The notes under the pieces: model-generated | What the model was told of the DNA's origin: nothing | The model's input: the letters and a program-made list of their open reading frames with translations, nothing else | Database searches by the model: none | From: Hyphomonas sp. BRH_c22 | Lineage (GTDB): Bacteria > Pseudomonadota > Alphaproteobacteria > Caulobacterales > Hyphomonadaceae | Assembly: GCF_000961795.1 (NCBI RefSeq) | Contig: NZ_LADU01000137.1 | Coordinates: 1 to 56,122, forward strand | Direction of reading: 5' to 3' | Length of the DNA: 56,122 nucleotides | Part shown: piece after piece, positions 36,576 through 45,676 of the stretch | Numbering within the stretch: position 1 is the stretch's first letter | Layout of the letters: every line of letters begins with the position of its first letter | Program-made: the position numbers and the translations under genes

Positions 36576-37882
36576 GCCTCACGATTCAACGGGATAATGT
36601 GTGCACTCATCGTCGTAGTCTGTCCTTTGTCAAGCCGCGTAAACTTGTGCGGAACGGTGACCGAACCCCAAGTCGGATGCTTTGTGGAGCGGATCACAAG
36701 GTCCGGGTTGGCCTTGCGATACAGGAACTCGGGTCCGTCAAGCACAGTGAGCATGGATTTCACCACACCTGGATTGAGGAACCCTGCATCGACTTCCATC
36801 ATGATGTCGACATTGTCGCCCGCCTTTACGTCGAACATGTCGGAGGTCACTTGGGTTGACAGGCCGGTCACATAGTGCCGATTGATCGACCAGACAGGGA
36901 TGCCAATAGATAGCGCACGCACATCTATCAATGATCGAAATTTCAGCCGGAGGCGCAAGGGCTCCGTGAACTTCACGTCCTCGATCTCGTTACCGTCTCC
37001 ATCGCACCAGAAGTGCGCGACATCCGCCACCGCATCTGGATTCTCGAAGACAGGCCCCATCGCCTTGGCAAGTTGCTGCGGCACATCCATCGCCGGCAGG
37101 TCTTGGTCCAGCGATTCATAGATTTCGATTGCCTCGGCCGGTGGACCTTCGAAATAGACTCGGCCCCTGTGCAGCACGATCACGCGGTCACAGAATGCCG
37201 CAACATCGTGCATCGAGTGGGAGACCAGAACGAAAGCGCTCCGCTCACGCATTTCTCGCATTTTGGCGAGGCATTTCTGCCGAAACCTGAAATCACCGAC
37301 GGCAAGGACTTCATCAATCAGCAGCACATCCGGCGCGACCGTTGCCATCACTGCGAAAGCGAGACGCATACGCATTCCAGATGAATATGACTCAAGTGGA
37401 GCATCGATCGCCGTACCAAGCTCAGAGAACTGGATTACTTCGTCAACCCGTTGTTCGGTTTCCTTGCGGCCGAAGCCGAGCGCAGCAGCGCGCAGGAAAA
37501 TATTCTCACGGCCAGGCGCGCCTTGCTGGAATCCTGCCTGGAGATCAATCATCGCAGCGGACGTGCCGCGAATGGTCACTTCGCCTGCGTCGGGCAGGAT
37601 CTGACCCGCCAGCATGCGCAGGAGCGAGGTCTTGCCTGATCCGTTAAGCCCGATAATCCCGATCGCCTCGCCCCGTTGCAGGTCAAAGGAAACGTTCTGG
37701 ACAGCCCAGAACTCGCCGCCATGGATCTCGCGGACCCCCGCTTTGCCGACATTGAAGAAGGCATTGCGTGCCACCTTGGACATACGCTTGCGCGTATCCT
37801 TGGGCCGGCGCGAATACAGCTTGCCCAGGGACTTGACCTGTAGCACCGGCAACGCCGTGTCGGACACGTTCGGATCGCTCAT
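36572..37882 (-). CDS. wzt: Polysaccharide ABC transporter ATPase with C-terminal substrate-binding extension
   Basis: ATP-binding subunit of a Wzm-Wzt exporter for O-antigen-like glycans. The first 260 residues are the ABC domain: Walker A GLNGSGKT (78-85), signature YSSGMRMRLAFA (166 on), Walker B VLLIDEVLAVGD (186-197), H-loop SHS. Residues about 262-436 form an extra domain like the Wzt C-terminal carbohydrate-binding domain, which in E. coli O9a reads the terminal cap of the finished chain. ATG 37882 overlaps the wzm stop (ATGA); a longer frame further upstream is rejected. A Rossmann oxidoreductase follows by a GTGA overlap. Confidence 0.9.
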   Translation of the reverse strand: MSDPNVSDTALPVLQVKSLGKLYSRRPKDTRKRMSKVARNAFFNVGKAGVREIHGGEFWAVQNVSFDLQRGEAIGIIGLNGSGKTSLLRMLAGQILPDAGEVTIRGTSAAMIDLQAGFQQGAPGRENIFLRAAALGFGRKETEQRVDEVIQFSELGTAIDAPLESYSSGMRMRLAFAVMATVAPDVLLIDEVLAVGDFRFRQKCLAKMREMRERSAFVLVSHSMHDVAAFCDRVIVLHRGRVYFEGPPAEAIEIYESLDQDLPAMDVPQQLAKAMGPVFENPDAVADVAHFWCDGDGNEIEDVKFTEPLRLRLKFRSLIDVRALSIGIPVWSINRHYVTGLSTQVTSDMFDVKAGDNVDIMMEVDAGFLNPGVVKSMLTVLDGPEFLYRKANPDLVIRSTKHPTWGSVTVPHKFTRLDKGQTTTMSAHIIPLNREA

Positions 37883-38754
37883 GATATGCCTCGGATGCGG
37901 CGTTCCATCACATAGAAGAACCGTGTGGAGATCAGGAACAGCATTACAGCGACCCCTGCCCATGACCATACGGCCGTGTGGTTCGAAATCTCGCCAAAGA
38001 ATACATCATCACGCAGGGCCTGAATGTACACGTTAAACGGATTGTACGATTCTAGAACTTTCAGCGGCCCGAGACCGCCAAGCGGAAAGATCACCCCACT
38101 CACGAATACCCCGTATTGGAGCAGTATGGTCACGACGCGTTCGACATCAGGAATGATGACATTAAAAATAGCCAGCATCAGGCCGAGTGAGAAGCACAGC
38201 AACATCCCGGACAACAGGATCGGCAGAAGCATAACAAAGTTTGCCTTTGGCCATTGCGCGAAAACGACAATTAGGACGCACAACAGGGCAAGACGGACAA
38301 AGGTGTCAAAGCAGAGCCTAGCGAAGGATGCAACCACGGCCACCGAAATCGGCTGGGCCGTTCGCGTAGATTCCTTATTCCGGCCCTTTACCACCATAAT
38401 GGGCAGCGTGATGAGCCCCGTAAGGAGCGACCAGATGGTCACGTTGAAGCTGATATAAATCGCCGGGTTCAGCCCGTCATAGGCGGGAAACACTCGCAGG
38501 TTCACGAGCAGGATGTACACCGATAAGGGCACCAGCGGCAGCGCGAAGTTCCAGAACACCCCGAAAACCGTTCCTCTGTAGCTGCTGCGGAACTCACTGC
38601 CGAACATTGCAACAATGTGCGACCGGAATGACCAGACTTCCTTGAAAAGCTCCCGGATTGCCTCGATCGAAGATGCTGAATAACGCGACTCAGGAACATA
38701 CGTCCGCACCTGAACAACGTCCTGAACCTGTTGTCCCAATCGATCCTTATTCAT
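37879..38754 (-). CDS. wzm: Polysaccharide ABC transporter permease
   Basis: A 291-residue ABC-2 type permease with six membrane helices after a roughly 55-residue cytoplasmic head. The SEFRSSYRGTVFGVFWNFALPL block is the family's gate/coupling region, and NPFNVYIQALRD near the C-terminus is typical. It pairs with Wzt, whose gene overlaps by 4 bases, to move lipid-linked polysaccharide across the inner membrane. The ATG is at 38754; it is divergent from the DUF115-glycosyltransferase gene. Confidence 0.9.
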   Translation of the reverse strand: MNKDRLGQQVQDVVQVRTYVPESRYSASSIEAIRELFKEVWSFRSHIVAMFGSEFRSSYRGTVFGVFWNFALPLVPLSVYILLVNLRVFPAYDGLNPAIYISFNVTIWSLLTGLITLPIMVVKGRNKESTRTAQPISVAVVASFARLCFDTFVRLALLCVLIVVFAQWPKANFVMLLPILLSGMLLCFSLGLMLAIFNVIIPDVERVVTILLQYGVFVSGVIFPLGGLGPLKVLESYNPFNVYIQALRDDVFFGEISNHTAVWSWAGVAVMLFLISTRFFYVMERRIRGIS

Positions 38755-38941
38755 GTTTCCAGACCGTTAGCCAACTATTGAACAGACGTTGCGAAATCAG
38801 CACCCGACGTGCCCGACCGGGTTCTTAGTGTCAACATACGCTGTCAGCTCAGGCATCGCCGGCTGGACACAACACGGGAACATTGACGCCAATGGCGCTG
38901 ACGCGCAAAAGCAGGGCATCCGCATCCGCTCAAGGCGACCC

Positions 38942-40801
38942 ATGGCCCGTACCCCTGACAGACGCTTACCTGACCTGTCCTCTGGCAAGCCCCTGATCGT
39001 TATCGGAAATGGTCCCAGCTTGCGTGGTTTCGATTTCGACCGCCTTTCCGGCGTCGACACGCTGGGCATGAACGCTGCCTATCGTCACTGGGACCGCATC
39101 GACTGGCGCCCGACCCATTATGCCTGTCTTGACGACGCCCTGATCGACACCCACCGCAAGGAGATCCTGCGTCTCATCGAGGAAGGCCGCATCAACAGCT
39201 TCTTCCTGTCGGGCCGCATGCTTGAACTTGAGCCCGGACTTGCGGACCATCCGCGTGTCCGGTTCCTGGACGAATTTGTCCCGTTCTGGTTCAACGCCCG
39301 CGGTCGCCAGCATGGCCTCAGCCTGGTCGCAAGCCCGGCTTTTCTCACCCAACAGGACGCCTTCGTCACGACCGGCGCCTATTCCGTCCGCTATGGGGCG
39401 TTCCTCGGCTTTAGCCGTATCATTCTCATTGGTATCGACCTGACCTACCAGCCCATATCGGAGGCCGAAAAGGTGGACGATCTGCGCCTGGTGATGACGC
39501 AAACGCCGGCAAGCAACCCCAATTATTTTTTCGACGACTACCAGCGTGAGGGCGACGCGTTTCAGGTGCCCAATCCCGAAATCCACTCACAGGAACTGCA
39601 TGTCGCCGCCTTCGAGGCCATTCGCGACGATTTCCTTCGCGAAGAGGTGCCCGTTGACCTGATCAATGCGAATCCCCGTTCGCGGCTCACAACCGACGCG
39701 ATCCTGCCCTATGGTGACCTTGCACGTGAGCTTGACGAGCCCGCGCTCGGCTCGCTCATTGTGCCCCTGACCTATGGCGAACACGACCAGCTGCTCGCCA
39801 ACCTGTGGCTCTGGACCCAGCCAGCCTTTTTCCCCTTCCTCGGCCGCCTGCCCGACCGGCGACCTGACCTCGTCTTTGTCTGCAACAACGCACTCGCCGC
39901 CAGCTGCGAGCCGCGTGTGCAGGCTTTCTTGGCAGGTGCCCAGCGGCTGCGGGCCTGCTTTGATCAGGTGCGGTTCGTCACTCTGAACCTGTCCGGTGAC
40001 GCAGACCTTTACCGTCGGGAAAACCACGGGCCCCGCACCAGTCAAGGCTTCCGGGCCGGACCGAATAATGTCTTCTTCGGTGCCATGGACGCTGTGCGCG
40101 ACCGGCCGGGATATTCGCTCTATGTTGAAACCGATTGCGTACCTGTCCGCCCGGACTGGCTCGGCCAGATCAACCGCCACCTGCAGGGCGCCGAGCCCGC
40201 CTGGGTCACGGGAAGCATCTATCGCGGGCCCGATGCGCTTGGACCGCGCGAAAAGCGCCATATCAACGGTAATGCGGTCTATGCGACGCATGACCCGGAT
40301 TTTCAGCATTTCGTCGATGCGGTCTGGCGTCCGAGACTGGCCGAGCTTATCGTCCAACACCCCGAATTGCCGTTCGATTGTGTGATCGAAGCACTATACG
40401 AACTGGCCGACGGCCGCCTCGCCACTGACGATCCCGATTGGGAGCTCATGCGACATGCGAGTCACAAGTTCCGCTACTCTGCCCTGATCCCCAACCTGGC
40501 CGGCAGCGAGTGTTCCTTGCATGACCTGGCCGACCAACTTCATGAATTGTTACGGGCGTCACCTGATTCCTGCATCGTTCACTCGCGCCGGCTGGCCGAT
40601 TTCATCGCCCCCCTTCGCAACAGCGGCGCAAAGACGACGGCGCTCGAGCTTATAGAGCTGATGCGGGAAGCGGCCGAAGGCCTGCCGCCCCGTCATGCGG
40701 CATCACGCCGTGACCGGAAGGTCCAGCATGGCTGGACAATGGCCCGTGTCCGCCAGGGCATCGTCCGGCGCCTGCCAACGCATCGCCGGGGCCTGGATTG
40801 A
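38942..40801 (+). CDS. DUF115-glycosyltransferase fusion protein
   Basis: About 619 residues. The N-terminal part (15-280) is a DUF115/MptE-like Rossmann domain with IGNGPSL at 21-27 and GFSRIILIGIDLTY, the same module as in the giant protein at 29.6 kb and in Maf flagellin glycosyltransferases. The C-terminal half (about 300-600) looks like a GT-A fold with an acidic ETDCVP site (Glu396, Asp398) and WVTGSIYRG. I start at ATG 38942 (AAGGCG 6 bases before); an in-frame extension to 38789 is possible. The next gene encodes a CMP-sugar synthase, so a CMP-activated acidic sugar may be its donor. That is inference. Confidence 0.72.
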   Translation: MARTPDRRLPDLSSGKPLIVIGNGPSLRGFDFDRLSGVDTLGMNAAYRHWDRIDWRPTHYACLDDALIDTHRKEILRLIEEGRINSFFLSGRMLELEPGLADHPRVRFLDEFVPFWFNARGRQHGLSLVASPAFLTQQDAFVTTGAYSVRYGAFLGFSRIILIGIDLTYQPISEAEKVDDLRLVMTQTPASNPNYFFDDYQREGDAFQVPNPEIHSQELHVAAFEAIRDDFLREEVPVDLINANPRSRLTTDAILPYGDLARELDEPALGSLIVPLTYGEHDQLLANLWLWTQPAFFPFLGRLPDRRPDLVFVCNNALAASCEPRVQAFLAGAQRLRACFDQVRFVTLNLSGDADLYRRENHGPRTSQGFRAGPNNVFFGAMDAVRDRPGYSLYVETDCVPVRPDWLGQINRHLQGAEPAWVTGSIYRGPDALGPREKRHINGNAVYATHDPDFQHFVDAVWRPRLAELIVQHPELPFDCVIEALYELADGRLATDDPDWELMRHASHKFRYSALIPNLAGSECSLHDLADQLHELLRASPDSCIVHSRRLADFIAPLRNSGAKTTALELIELMREAAEGLPPRHAASRRDRKVQHGWTMARVRQGIVRRLPTHRRGLD

Positions 40802-40893
40802 TCGCCGCACACCGATTGCGAGCGCACGTTCCATGCCGTATTGGGCATGTAGCCGATGCCAACGCCGCCTGATTCCTGACTGGAAATATTTGA

Positions 40894-41604
40894 ATGACCG
40901 ACAGACCCAAAATCACGGCTCTCCTGCCGATGAAGGCCCACAGTGCGCGGGTGAAATCCAAGAATTTCCGCCTGATTGCCGGCAAACCACTGTTCCAGTG
41001 GATCCTCGACGCCCTGCTCGCGGTGCCGGAAATCGACAAGGTCGTGATCAATACGGACGCCCGCCACATCCTGGCCGACGAGGGCCTCTATGACAGTGAG
41101 CGCGTCCTCATCCGCGATCGCAAGCCGGAAATCTGTGGTGACTTCGTCTCGATGAACCTCGTGCTCGCCGACGATATCGCCAGCGTACCCTCAGACCATT
41201 ACCTGATGACGCATACGACCAATCCGCTGCTGCAGCCGGAGACGATCAAGAGCATGATCGATCTCTATCTCAAGGCGGCAGAGGCGGGCACAGCCGATTC
41301 CCTCTTCACCGTGAACAAGATGCATACACGCTTTTACACAGAGACAGGCGAACCGATAAACCACGATCCGGACAACCTGATCCGCACGCAGGACCTGCCG
41401 CCCTATATGGAGGAGAATTCAGTCTGCTACCTGTTCAGCCCCGCCAGCTTCGCTGCCACGCAGGCCCGGATCGGCCGCAAGCCCATTCTCTTCCCGACGC
41501 CCCGTTTGCAATCGGTCGATATCGACGAAATTGCCGACTGGTTCATCGCCGAATCGCTGCTGCGGCGCGTCGCCGCCGGTGAACCCCTGCCAGAGGAAGC
41601 CTGA
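40894..41604 (+). CDS. Acylneuraminate cytidylyltransferase family protein
   Basis: A 236-residue NeuA/KdsB-type enzyme that links CMP to an acidic keto-sugar. The N-terminal nucleotide loop is LPMKAHSARVKSKNFR (11-26), a variant of the usual GGSKRIPxKN. VINTDA, THTTNPLLQPETI and MEENSVCYLF correspond to the other conserved blocks. The true sugar (nonulosonate, KDO variant or other) cannot be told. Its stop overlaps the start of the dehydrogenase gene (TGATG), so the two act together. Confidence 0.82.
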   Translation: MTDRPKITALLPMKAHSARVKSKNFRLIAGKPLFQWILDALLAVPEIDKVVINTDARHILADEGLYDSERVLIRDRKPEICGDFVSMNLVLADDIASVPSDHYLMTHTTNPLLQPETIKSMIDLYLKAAEAGTADSLFTVNKMHTRFYTETGEPINHDPDNLIRTQDLPPYMEENSVCYLFSPASFAATQARIGRKPILFPTPRLQSVDIDEIADWFIAESLLRRVAAGEPLPEEA

Positions 41605-42545
41605 TGTCCACTCCCCGCATCCTTGTCACCTGCCCGCCCATGCTCGGTCTGTTCGCCGAGTTCGCGGATGACTTTGCCGCGCATGGCCTTGAAGGCGTGC
41701 CTGCAAAAACCTCACAGGTCCTCAGCGAGGACGAGTTGATCGCTCTCCTGCCCGGCTTTGATGGCTGGATCATCGGCGACGACCCGGCCAGCCGCCGCGT
41801 TGTAACCGCTGCGAAAGAAGCCGGTCTCAAGGCGGCCGTGAAATGGGGGGTGGGCGTCGACAATGTCGATTTTGCCGCCTTCCGGGATCTCGGCCTGCCG
41901 GTCGAAAACACACCCGGCGTGTTCGGGGCCGAAGTCGCCGACGTCGCCCTTACCTACACGCTGGGCCTCGCCCGTGAGACATACCGTATCGACCGCGAGA
42001 TCCGCGAGAAGAATGCCTGGCCCAAGCCCAGCGGCATCAGCATGACCGGCCGCACGGTCGCCCTTGTCGGCTTCGGAGATATTGGCCGCCAGACTGCAAA
42101 ACGCATCCTCGCCTGCGGCAGCAAGGTCGTCGTTTACGACCCCTTCTACAAGCCGACCGAAGGCCTTGACGTGGAAACGGCCCAATGGCCCGAGCGCCTA
42201 GGCGAAGCCGATTTCCTGATCTTCACCTGCCCGCTGACGCCCGAGACGCGCGGCATGTTCAACGCCGATCTCCTTGGCAAGCTCCGCCCCGGCGTGCGTG
42301 TTGTCAACGTGGCGCGCGGCCCGGTCATCCAGGAGACCGCCCTGCTCGAAGGCCTGAAATCCGGCATCGTCCATTCGGCGGCGCTCGATGTTTTCGAGGT
42401 CGAGCCGCTGCCTGCCGATTCGCCTTTCCGAGCCTTTGACCAGTGCATCTTTGGCTCGCACAATGGCTCGAATTCTGCGGACGCAGTGCGCCGTGTCAGC
42501 CGGATAGCCATCGGCAAAATGGCCGGATTCCTCGGCACAGCCTGA
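41604..42545 (+). CDS. D-2-hydroxyacid dehydrogenase, phosphoglycerate dehydrogenase-like
   Basis: A 313-residue member of the D-isomer 2-hydroxyacid dehydrogenase family. KWGVGVDNVDFAA, the NAD-binding GFGDIGRQTAKRI, the catalytic Arg in VNVARGPVI, the Glu in DVFEVEPLP and the His in GSHNGSNSADA are present. Coupled by a 1-base overlap to the cytidylyltransferase, it probably acts on a keto or hydroxy acid precursor of the CMP-sugar rather than in serine synthesis. Substrate not determined. Confidence 0.85.
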   Translation: MSTPRILVTCPPMLGLFAEFADDFAAHGLEGVPAKTSQVLSEDELIALLPGFDGWIIGDDPASRRVVTAAKEAGLKAAVKWGVGVDNVDFAAFRDLGLPVENTPGVFGAEVADVALTYTLGLARETYRIDREIREKNAWPKPSGISMTGRTVALVGFGDIGRQTAKRILACGSKVVVYDPFYKPTEGLDVETAQWPERLGEADFLIFTCPLTPETRGMFNADLLGKLRPGVRVVNVARGPVIQETALLEGLKSGIVHSAALDVFEVEPLPADSPFRAFDQCIFGSHNGSNSADAVRRVSRIAIGKMAGFLGTA

Positions 42546-42629
42546 GATTTCAAGCTGCAGGGCGGCTAACTTGTCCAACCTCATTCCAGGCATGGCACAC
42601 TCCGGGGGAACAATCCCAGGGAGTGACAG

Positions 42630-42800
42630 ATGGATTCGACCCCGCGCCTCGGCCTGCGCTATCTGCTGCCCAATCAGGCGCAGAAACATGTGACCTTGAA
42701 CGAGGGGCTGCAGGCGCTCGACGTCATGACCAGCCTCAGCGTGCATTCGCGCGCGATCTCATCCGAGCCTGCCGCCGCCATGCCGATGGCGAAGCTTGTA
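42630..42800 (+). pseudogene. DUF2793 gene remnant
   Basis: ATG 42630, with AGGGAG about 10 bases upstream, opens a frame whose first 50 residues (TPRLGLRYLLPNQAQKHVT, then NEGLQALDVM and LSVHSRAIS) match the start of DUF2793 proteins, found near phage or gene-transfer-agent tail genes in alphaproteobacteria. The similarity stops after about 50 residues and the frame then runs antisense through the convergent glycosyltransferase gene. It is therefore a decayed or truncated copy; the end given is approximate. Confidence 0.65.
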
Positions 42801-42805
42801 AACGC

Positions 42806-43873
42806 TTACCGCCAGGCGGCACTTAGGAACCTGACAGTCGACCCCGGCTCGGGCACGAGCTGCAGTGAGAGGGTTTCGCCCCCCGCCAGTGCAGGAGACA
42901 GCCTGATTTCAATCGTCTTGCCGGCACGCGCAATCTCGTCCGGCAAGGCATCGCCGCTCACCCTGAGCCCGCCCGGATCGGAGTCAAATTCGAGGACAAG
43001 TCCGGTCTTCGGCTCTGCATCGTAATGGGCGAGGAAAAGCTGTGCGCCGGGCTGGACGAGCCCGTCCGCGCGAATGCCGAACACGCTCGGTCCGCTGCGG
43101 CGCAACCTGCGGCGCACCCGTTCACGCAGGCCCGCAGGCCACACCCGGTCAGCGGCGGCATGCACGAGGAAGGCACGGAATGTGCCCGATTGCGCCGCCT
43201 CCGGAGCGTGGCGGCTGATGATATCCTGCAATTCGCTGCGGCGGCGCTTGTTCAGCGAGGCCGTCTTTGTGTCCTCGCCCCACAGCACCATGGACATGGC
43301 CGCTTCCACAAAGTCGAACTTCGCGCCCGCTTCGTACATCCGGATCCATAGATCCCAGTCCATCGTGTAGTGCAGGTCGGCGTTCACCCCACCGACGCCT
43401 TCACACACAGCACGGCGAAAGAAACAGGACGGCTGCGAGATGATACCGGCCTGCAGCAGGCGCGGCCCCGGCGGCTCGACATTGAAATGATAGCCGGTCG
43501 TCGCGCCGGTCTCGTCAATGATGCTACTATGGCCGTAGATCACATCCAGGTCGGGCGCTTCGGCCAGCCGCGCACGCACCCGGTCCAGCGCTCCCGGCAT
43601 GAGAATGTCATCGGCATTGAGCCAGCCGAGCCAGTCGCCCGGAACGTTTTTCCAGCCTTCTATGATCGCATCCGACTGCCCGCCATCCGGCCCGTGGCGC
43701 CGATATGACAGCCAGTCATCATGCGCATCCGCCAGCGCCCGGACACGCGGATCGCCGGAGGCATCAAGCAGCGCCACGGCAATACCGGGGCCCTGCGACC
43801 TCAGGCTGGCGATGCTGGCCGCCAGGAAAGGATGCCAGCTGCCGACCGGAACACTGAACGCGAATTGCGGCAT
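42806..43873 (-). CDS. GT2 family glycosyltransferase
   Basis: A 355-residue GT-A transferase. ALLDASGDPRV and GQSDAIIEGWKNVPGDWLGWLNADDILMP contain the nucleotide- and metal-binding Asp residues, and MDWDLWIRMYEAG is the acceptor-side motif. The same order of motifs occurs in GT2 domain B of the giant protein (GQSDALNKG, NSDD). The C-terminal 100 residues form a separate, beta-rich segment of unknown role. It lies 4 bases downstream of another GT2 gene. Confidence 0.82.
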   Translation of the reverse strand: MPQFAFSVPVGSWHPFLAASIASLRSQGPGIAVALLDASGDPRVRALADAHDDWLSYRRHGPDGGQSDAIIEGWKNVPGDWLGWLNADDILMPGALDRVRARLAEAPDLDVIYGHSSIIDETGATTGYHFNVEPPGPRLLQAGIISQPSCFFRRAVCEGVGGVNADLHYTMDWDLWIRMYEAGAKFDFVEAAMSMVLWGEDTKTASLNKRRRSELQDIISRHAPEAAQSGTFRAFLVHAAADRVWPAGLRERVRRRLRRSGPSVFGIRADGLVQPGAQLFLAHYDAEPKTGLVLEFDSDPGGLRVSGDALPDEIARAGKTIEIRLSPALAGGETLSLQLVPEPGSTVRFLSAAWR

Positions 43874-43877
43874 GGGT

Positions 43878-44921
43878 CTATTTCCCCGCTGCCACAGGCC
43901 GGGCAGCCTGCCTATCCGTCCCGCGTGGCGGCCGCAGCGGCCGGATCACCGGGCGCCGGTCCAGAAGCCGTTTCGGGTTCCACGCCATGGCATAGACAAG
44001 CTCGCCGAGGCTGACCTGCCGCACGGGCGGCCCGAAACGGCGGTCCTTCCTGAGCCCCCCAAACCCCGCCAGCCCTGCAACGATCCCCCGCCACGTCGGC
44101 CCGGCCTGGCCTGTCTTGAGGCCGCGCAGCAGGATGGCCAGCGTGATCGCGATATGGCCCGGAAGCGTCAGGACCAGCAGCAGCGCTGGCGTATTTTTGG
44201 CATAGGTCCATATCCGGTTGCGTGTGCCGTGAAAGATGGCGAACGTGCTGGCCCGGCCGGAAATGCCACTGCCGGCATGACGGATCACGGCGTCTGGCAG
44301 GAACACGCACCGCTCCCCGGCCAGCCGCATGCGGTAGCCAAGATCGACATCCTCGCAATAACAGAAGAAGCGTTCGTCAAAGCCGCCATGGGCCTCGAAT
44401 ACGGTGCGCCTGAACACGGCCGATGCGCCGCATGGAGAGAAACACTCACCCTCAGCTAGTGGCGCGGCCGGCAAGCCAAAACCGCCGCGCCACGGAATGC
44501 CGAACCCGAGATAGCAGTCGCCTGCCCCGTCCATGATGGACGGATCATCCAGCGCATACTGGGCGCAGGCGAACATGCTGGCAACAGGATGACGCTCAGT
44601 GCCCGCCATCACACGCTCCAGCCAGTCCGGGTTTGCCACAGCATCCGGATTGAACAGCGCCAGCCACAGCGCTCCGCTTTGCTTTGCAGCGACATTGTTG
44701 CCTGCCGCAAAGCCCAAATTCCGGGATTGAGGAAAAAAACGGTAGCCTGGCACACCCTCGGTCTTCAGGTTGTCGACGGAGCCGTCAGTCGACGCATTGT
44801 CGACCAGCAGCACCTCAAAATCCCGGAAGGTCTGCGCTCGCAGGGAATCGAGCGCCTGCTGCAGGTACGCTTCGCCATTATAATTCACAATGATGACAGA
44901 GACGGCGACCATGTATGACAT
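43878..44921 (-). CDS. GT2 family glycosyltransferase, rhamnosyltransferase-like
   Basis: A 347-residue transferase of the WbbL/RfbN type: VSVIIVNYNGEAYLQQAL, VLLVDNASTDGSVD, NLGFAAGNNVA, the metal-site FNPDAVANPDWL and the catalytic ERFFCYCEDVDLGYRMR. A hydrophobic segment near residues 240-265 could bind the membrane. It is divergent from rfbCBDA, the dTDP-rhamnose genes, which fits a rhamnosyltransferase. A second Met three codons in is an alternative start. Confidence 0.85.
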   Translation of the reverse strand: MSYMVAVSVIIVNYNGEAYLQQALDSLRAQTFRDFEVLLVDNASTDGSVDNLKTEGVPGYRFFPQSRNLGFAAGNNVAAKQSGALWLALFNPDAVANPDWLERVMAGTERHPVASMFACAQYALDDPSIMDGAGDCYLGFGIPWRGGFGLPAAPLAEGECFSPCGASAVFRRTVFEAHGGFDERFFCYCEDVDLGYRMRLAGERCVFLPDAVIRHAGSGISGRASTFAIFHGTRNRIWTYAKNTPALLLVLTLPGHIAITLAILLRGLKTGQAGPTWRGIVAGLAGFGGLRKDRRFGPPVRQVSLGELVYAMAWNPKRLLDRRPVIRPLRPPRGTDRQAARPVAAGK

Positions 44922-45088
44922 CTACTGGTGGAGCCCCTCTGGAAAGTCAAACCCCAGGAGCGGCTCCAGGGCTGGTCGCGAAGCTTGACAAGACCCAGCC
45001 AGTTGGCGACTTGTCTACCCAGTCCAAACCAAGCGCCGCAACACGGCGGCGACTGCCTCTTGAAACTCCAGCCGTGGCAGCCACGCCC

Positions 45089-45676
45089 ATGTTTTACCCA
45101 CAATCCATTCCTGAAGTTGTGCTGGTGAAACCAAAGCAATTTGGTGACGCGCGGGGCTATTTCATCGAGACCTACCGACAATCGGCATATGACGCCGCCG
45201 GGATCCCCGGCCCGTTCGTGCAGGACAATTATTCATTGTCCAGGGAAATTTACGTCCTGAGGGGCCTTCATTTTCAGGCCCACCCAAGTGCACAGGGGAA
45301 ACTGGTTCGCTGCACTCAGGGCGCCATTTTCGACGTTGCCGTCGATATCCGTCGCGGATCTCCCACCTATGGACAGCATGTCAGCACGACGCTCAGCGCT
45401 GAAAACGGCTGGCAGCTGTTCATTCCCGTCGGGTTTGCCCACGGTTTCTGCACGCTGGCGCCCGATTGCGCCGTCGATTACAAGGTCACATCCTATTATG
45501 ATCCCGCCAGCGACAAAGGCATCGCTTGGGACGACCCTGACATCGGCATCGACTGGCCCCTGAAGGGCCATCGGCCGGTCCTCTCGGACAAGGATGCGGA
45601 ACAGCCACAACTCCGTGACCTGCAATCCTATTTCGATTATTTACCTGATTCAACCAAGCCGGGAGCGCCGACATGA
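45089..45676 (+). CDS. rfbC: dTDP-4-dehydrorhamnose 3,5-epimerase
   Basis: A cupin-fold epimerase on the route to dTDP-L-rhamnose. [21 protein letters not shown], the catalytic His61 in [30 protein letters not shown] and the Tyr/Asp region [10 protein letters not shown] are diagnostic. ATG 45089 gives 195 residues, close to the usual 183-190. A frame extending to 44915 would overlap the divergent GT2 start and adds unconserved sequence. rfbB starts inside its stop (ATGA). The 167 bases upstream hold the divergent promoters. Confidence 0.92.
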   Translation: MFYPQSIPEVVLVKPKQFGDARGYFIETYRQSAYDAAGIPGPFVQDNYSLSREIYVLRGLHFQAHPSAQGKLVRCTQGAIFDVAVDIRRGSPTYGQHVSTTLSAENGWQLFIPVGFAHGFCTLAPDCAVDYKVTSYYDPASDKGIAWDDPDIGIDWPLKGHRPVLSDKDAEQPQLRDLQSYFDYLPDSTKPGAPT

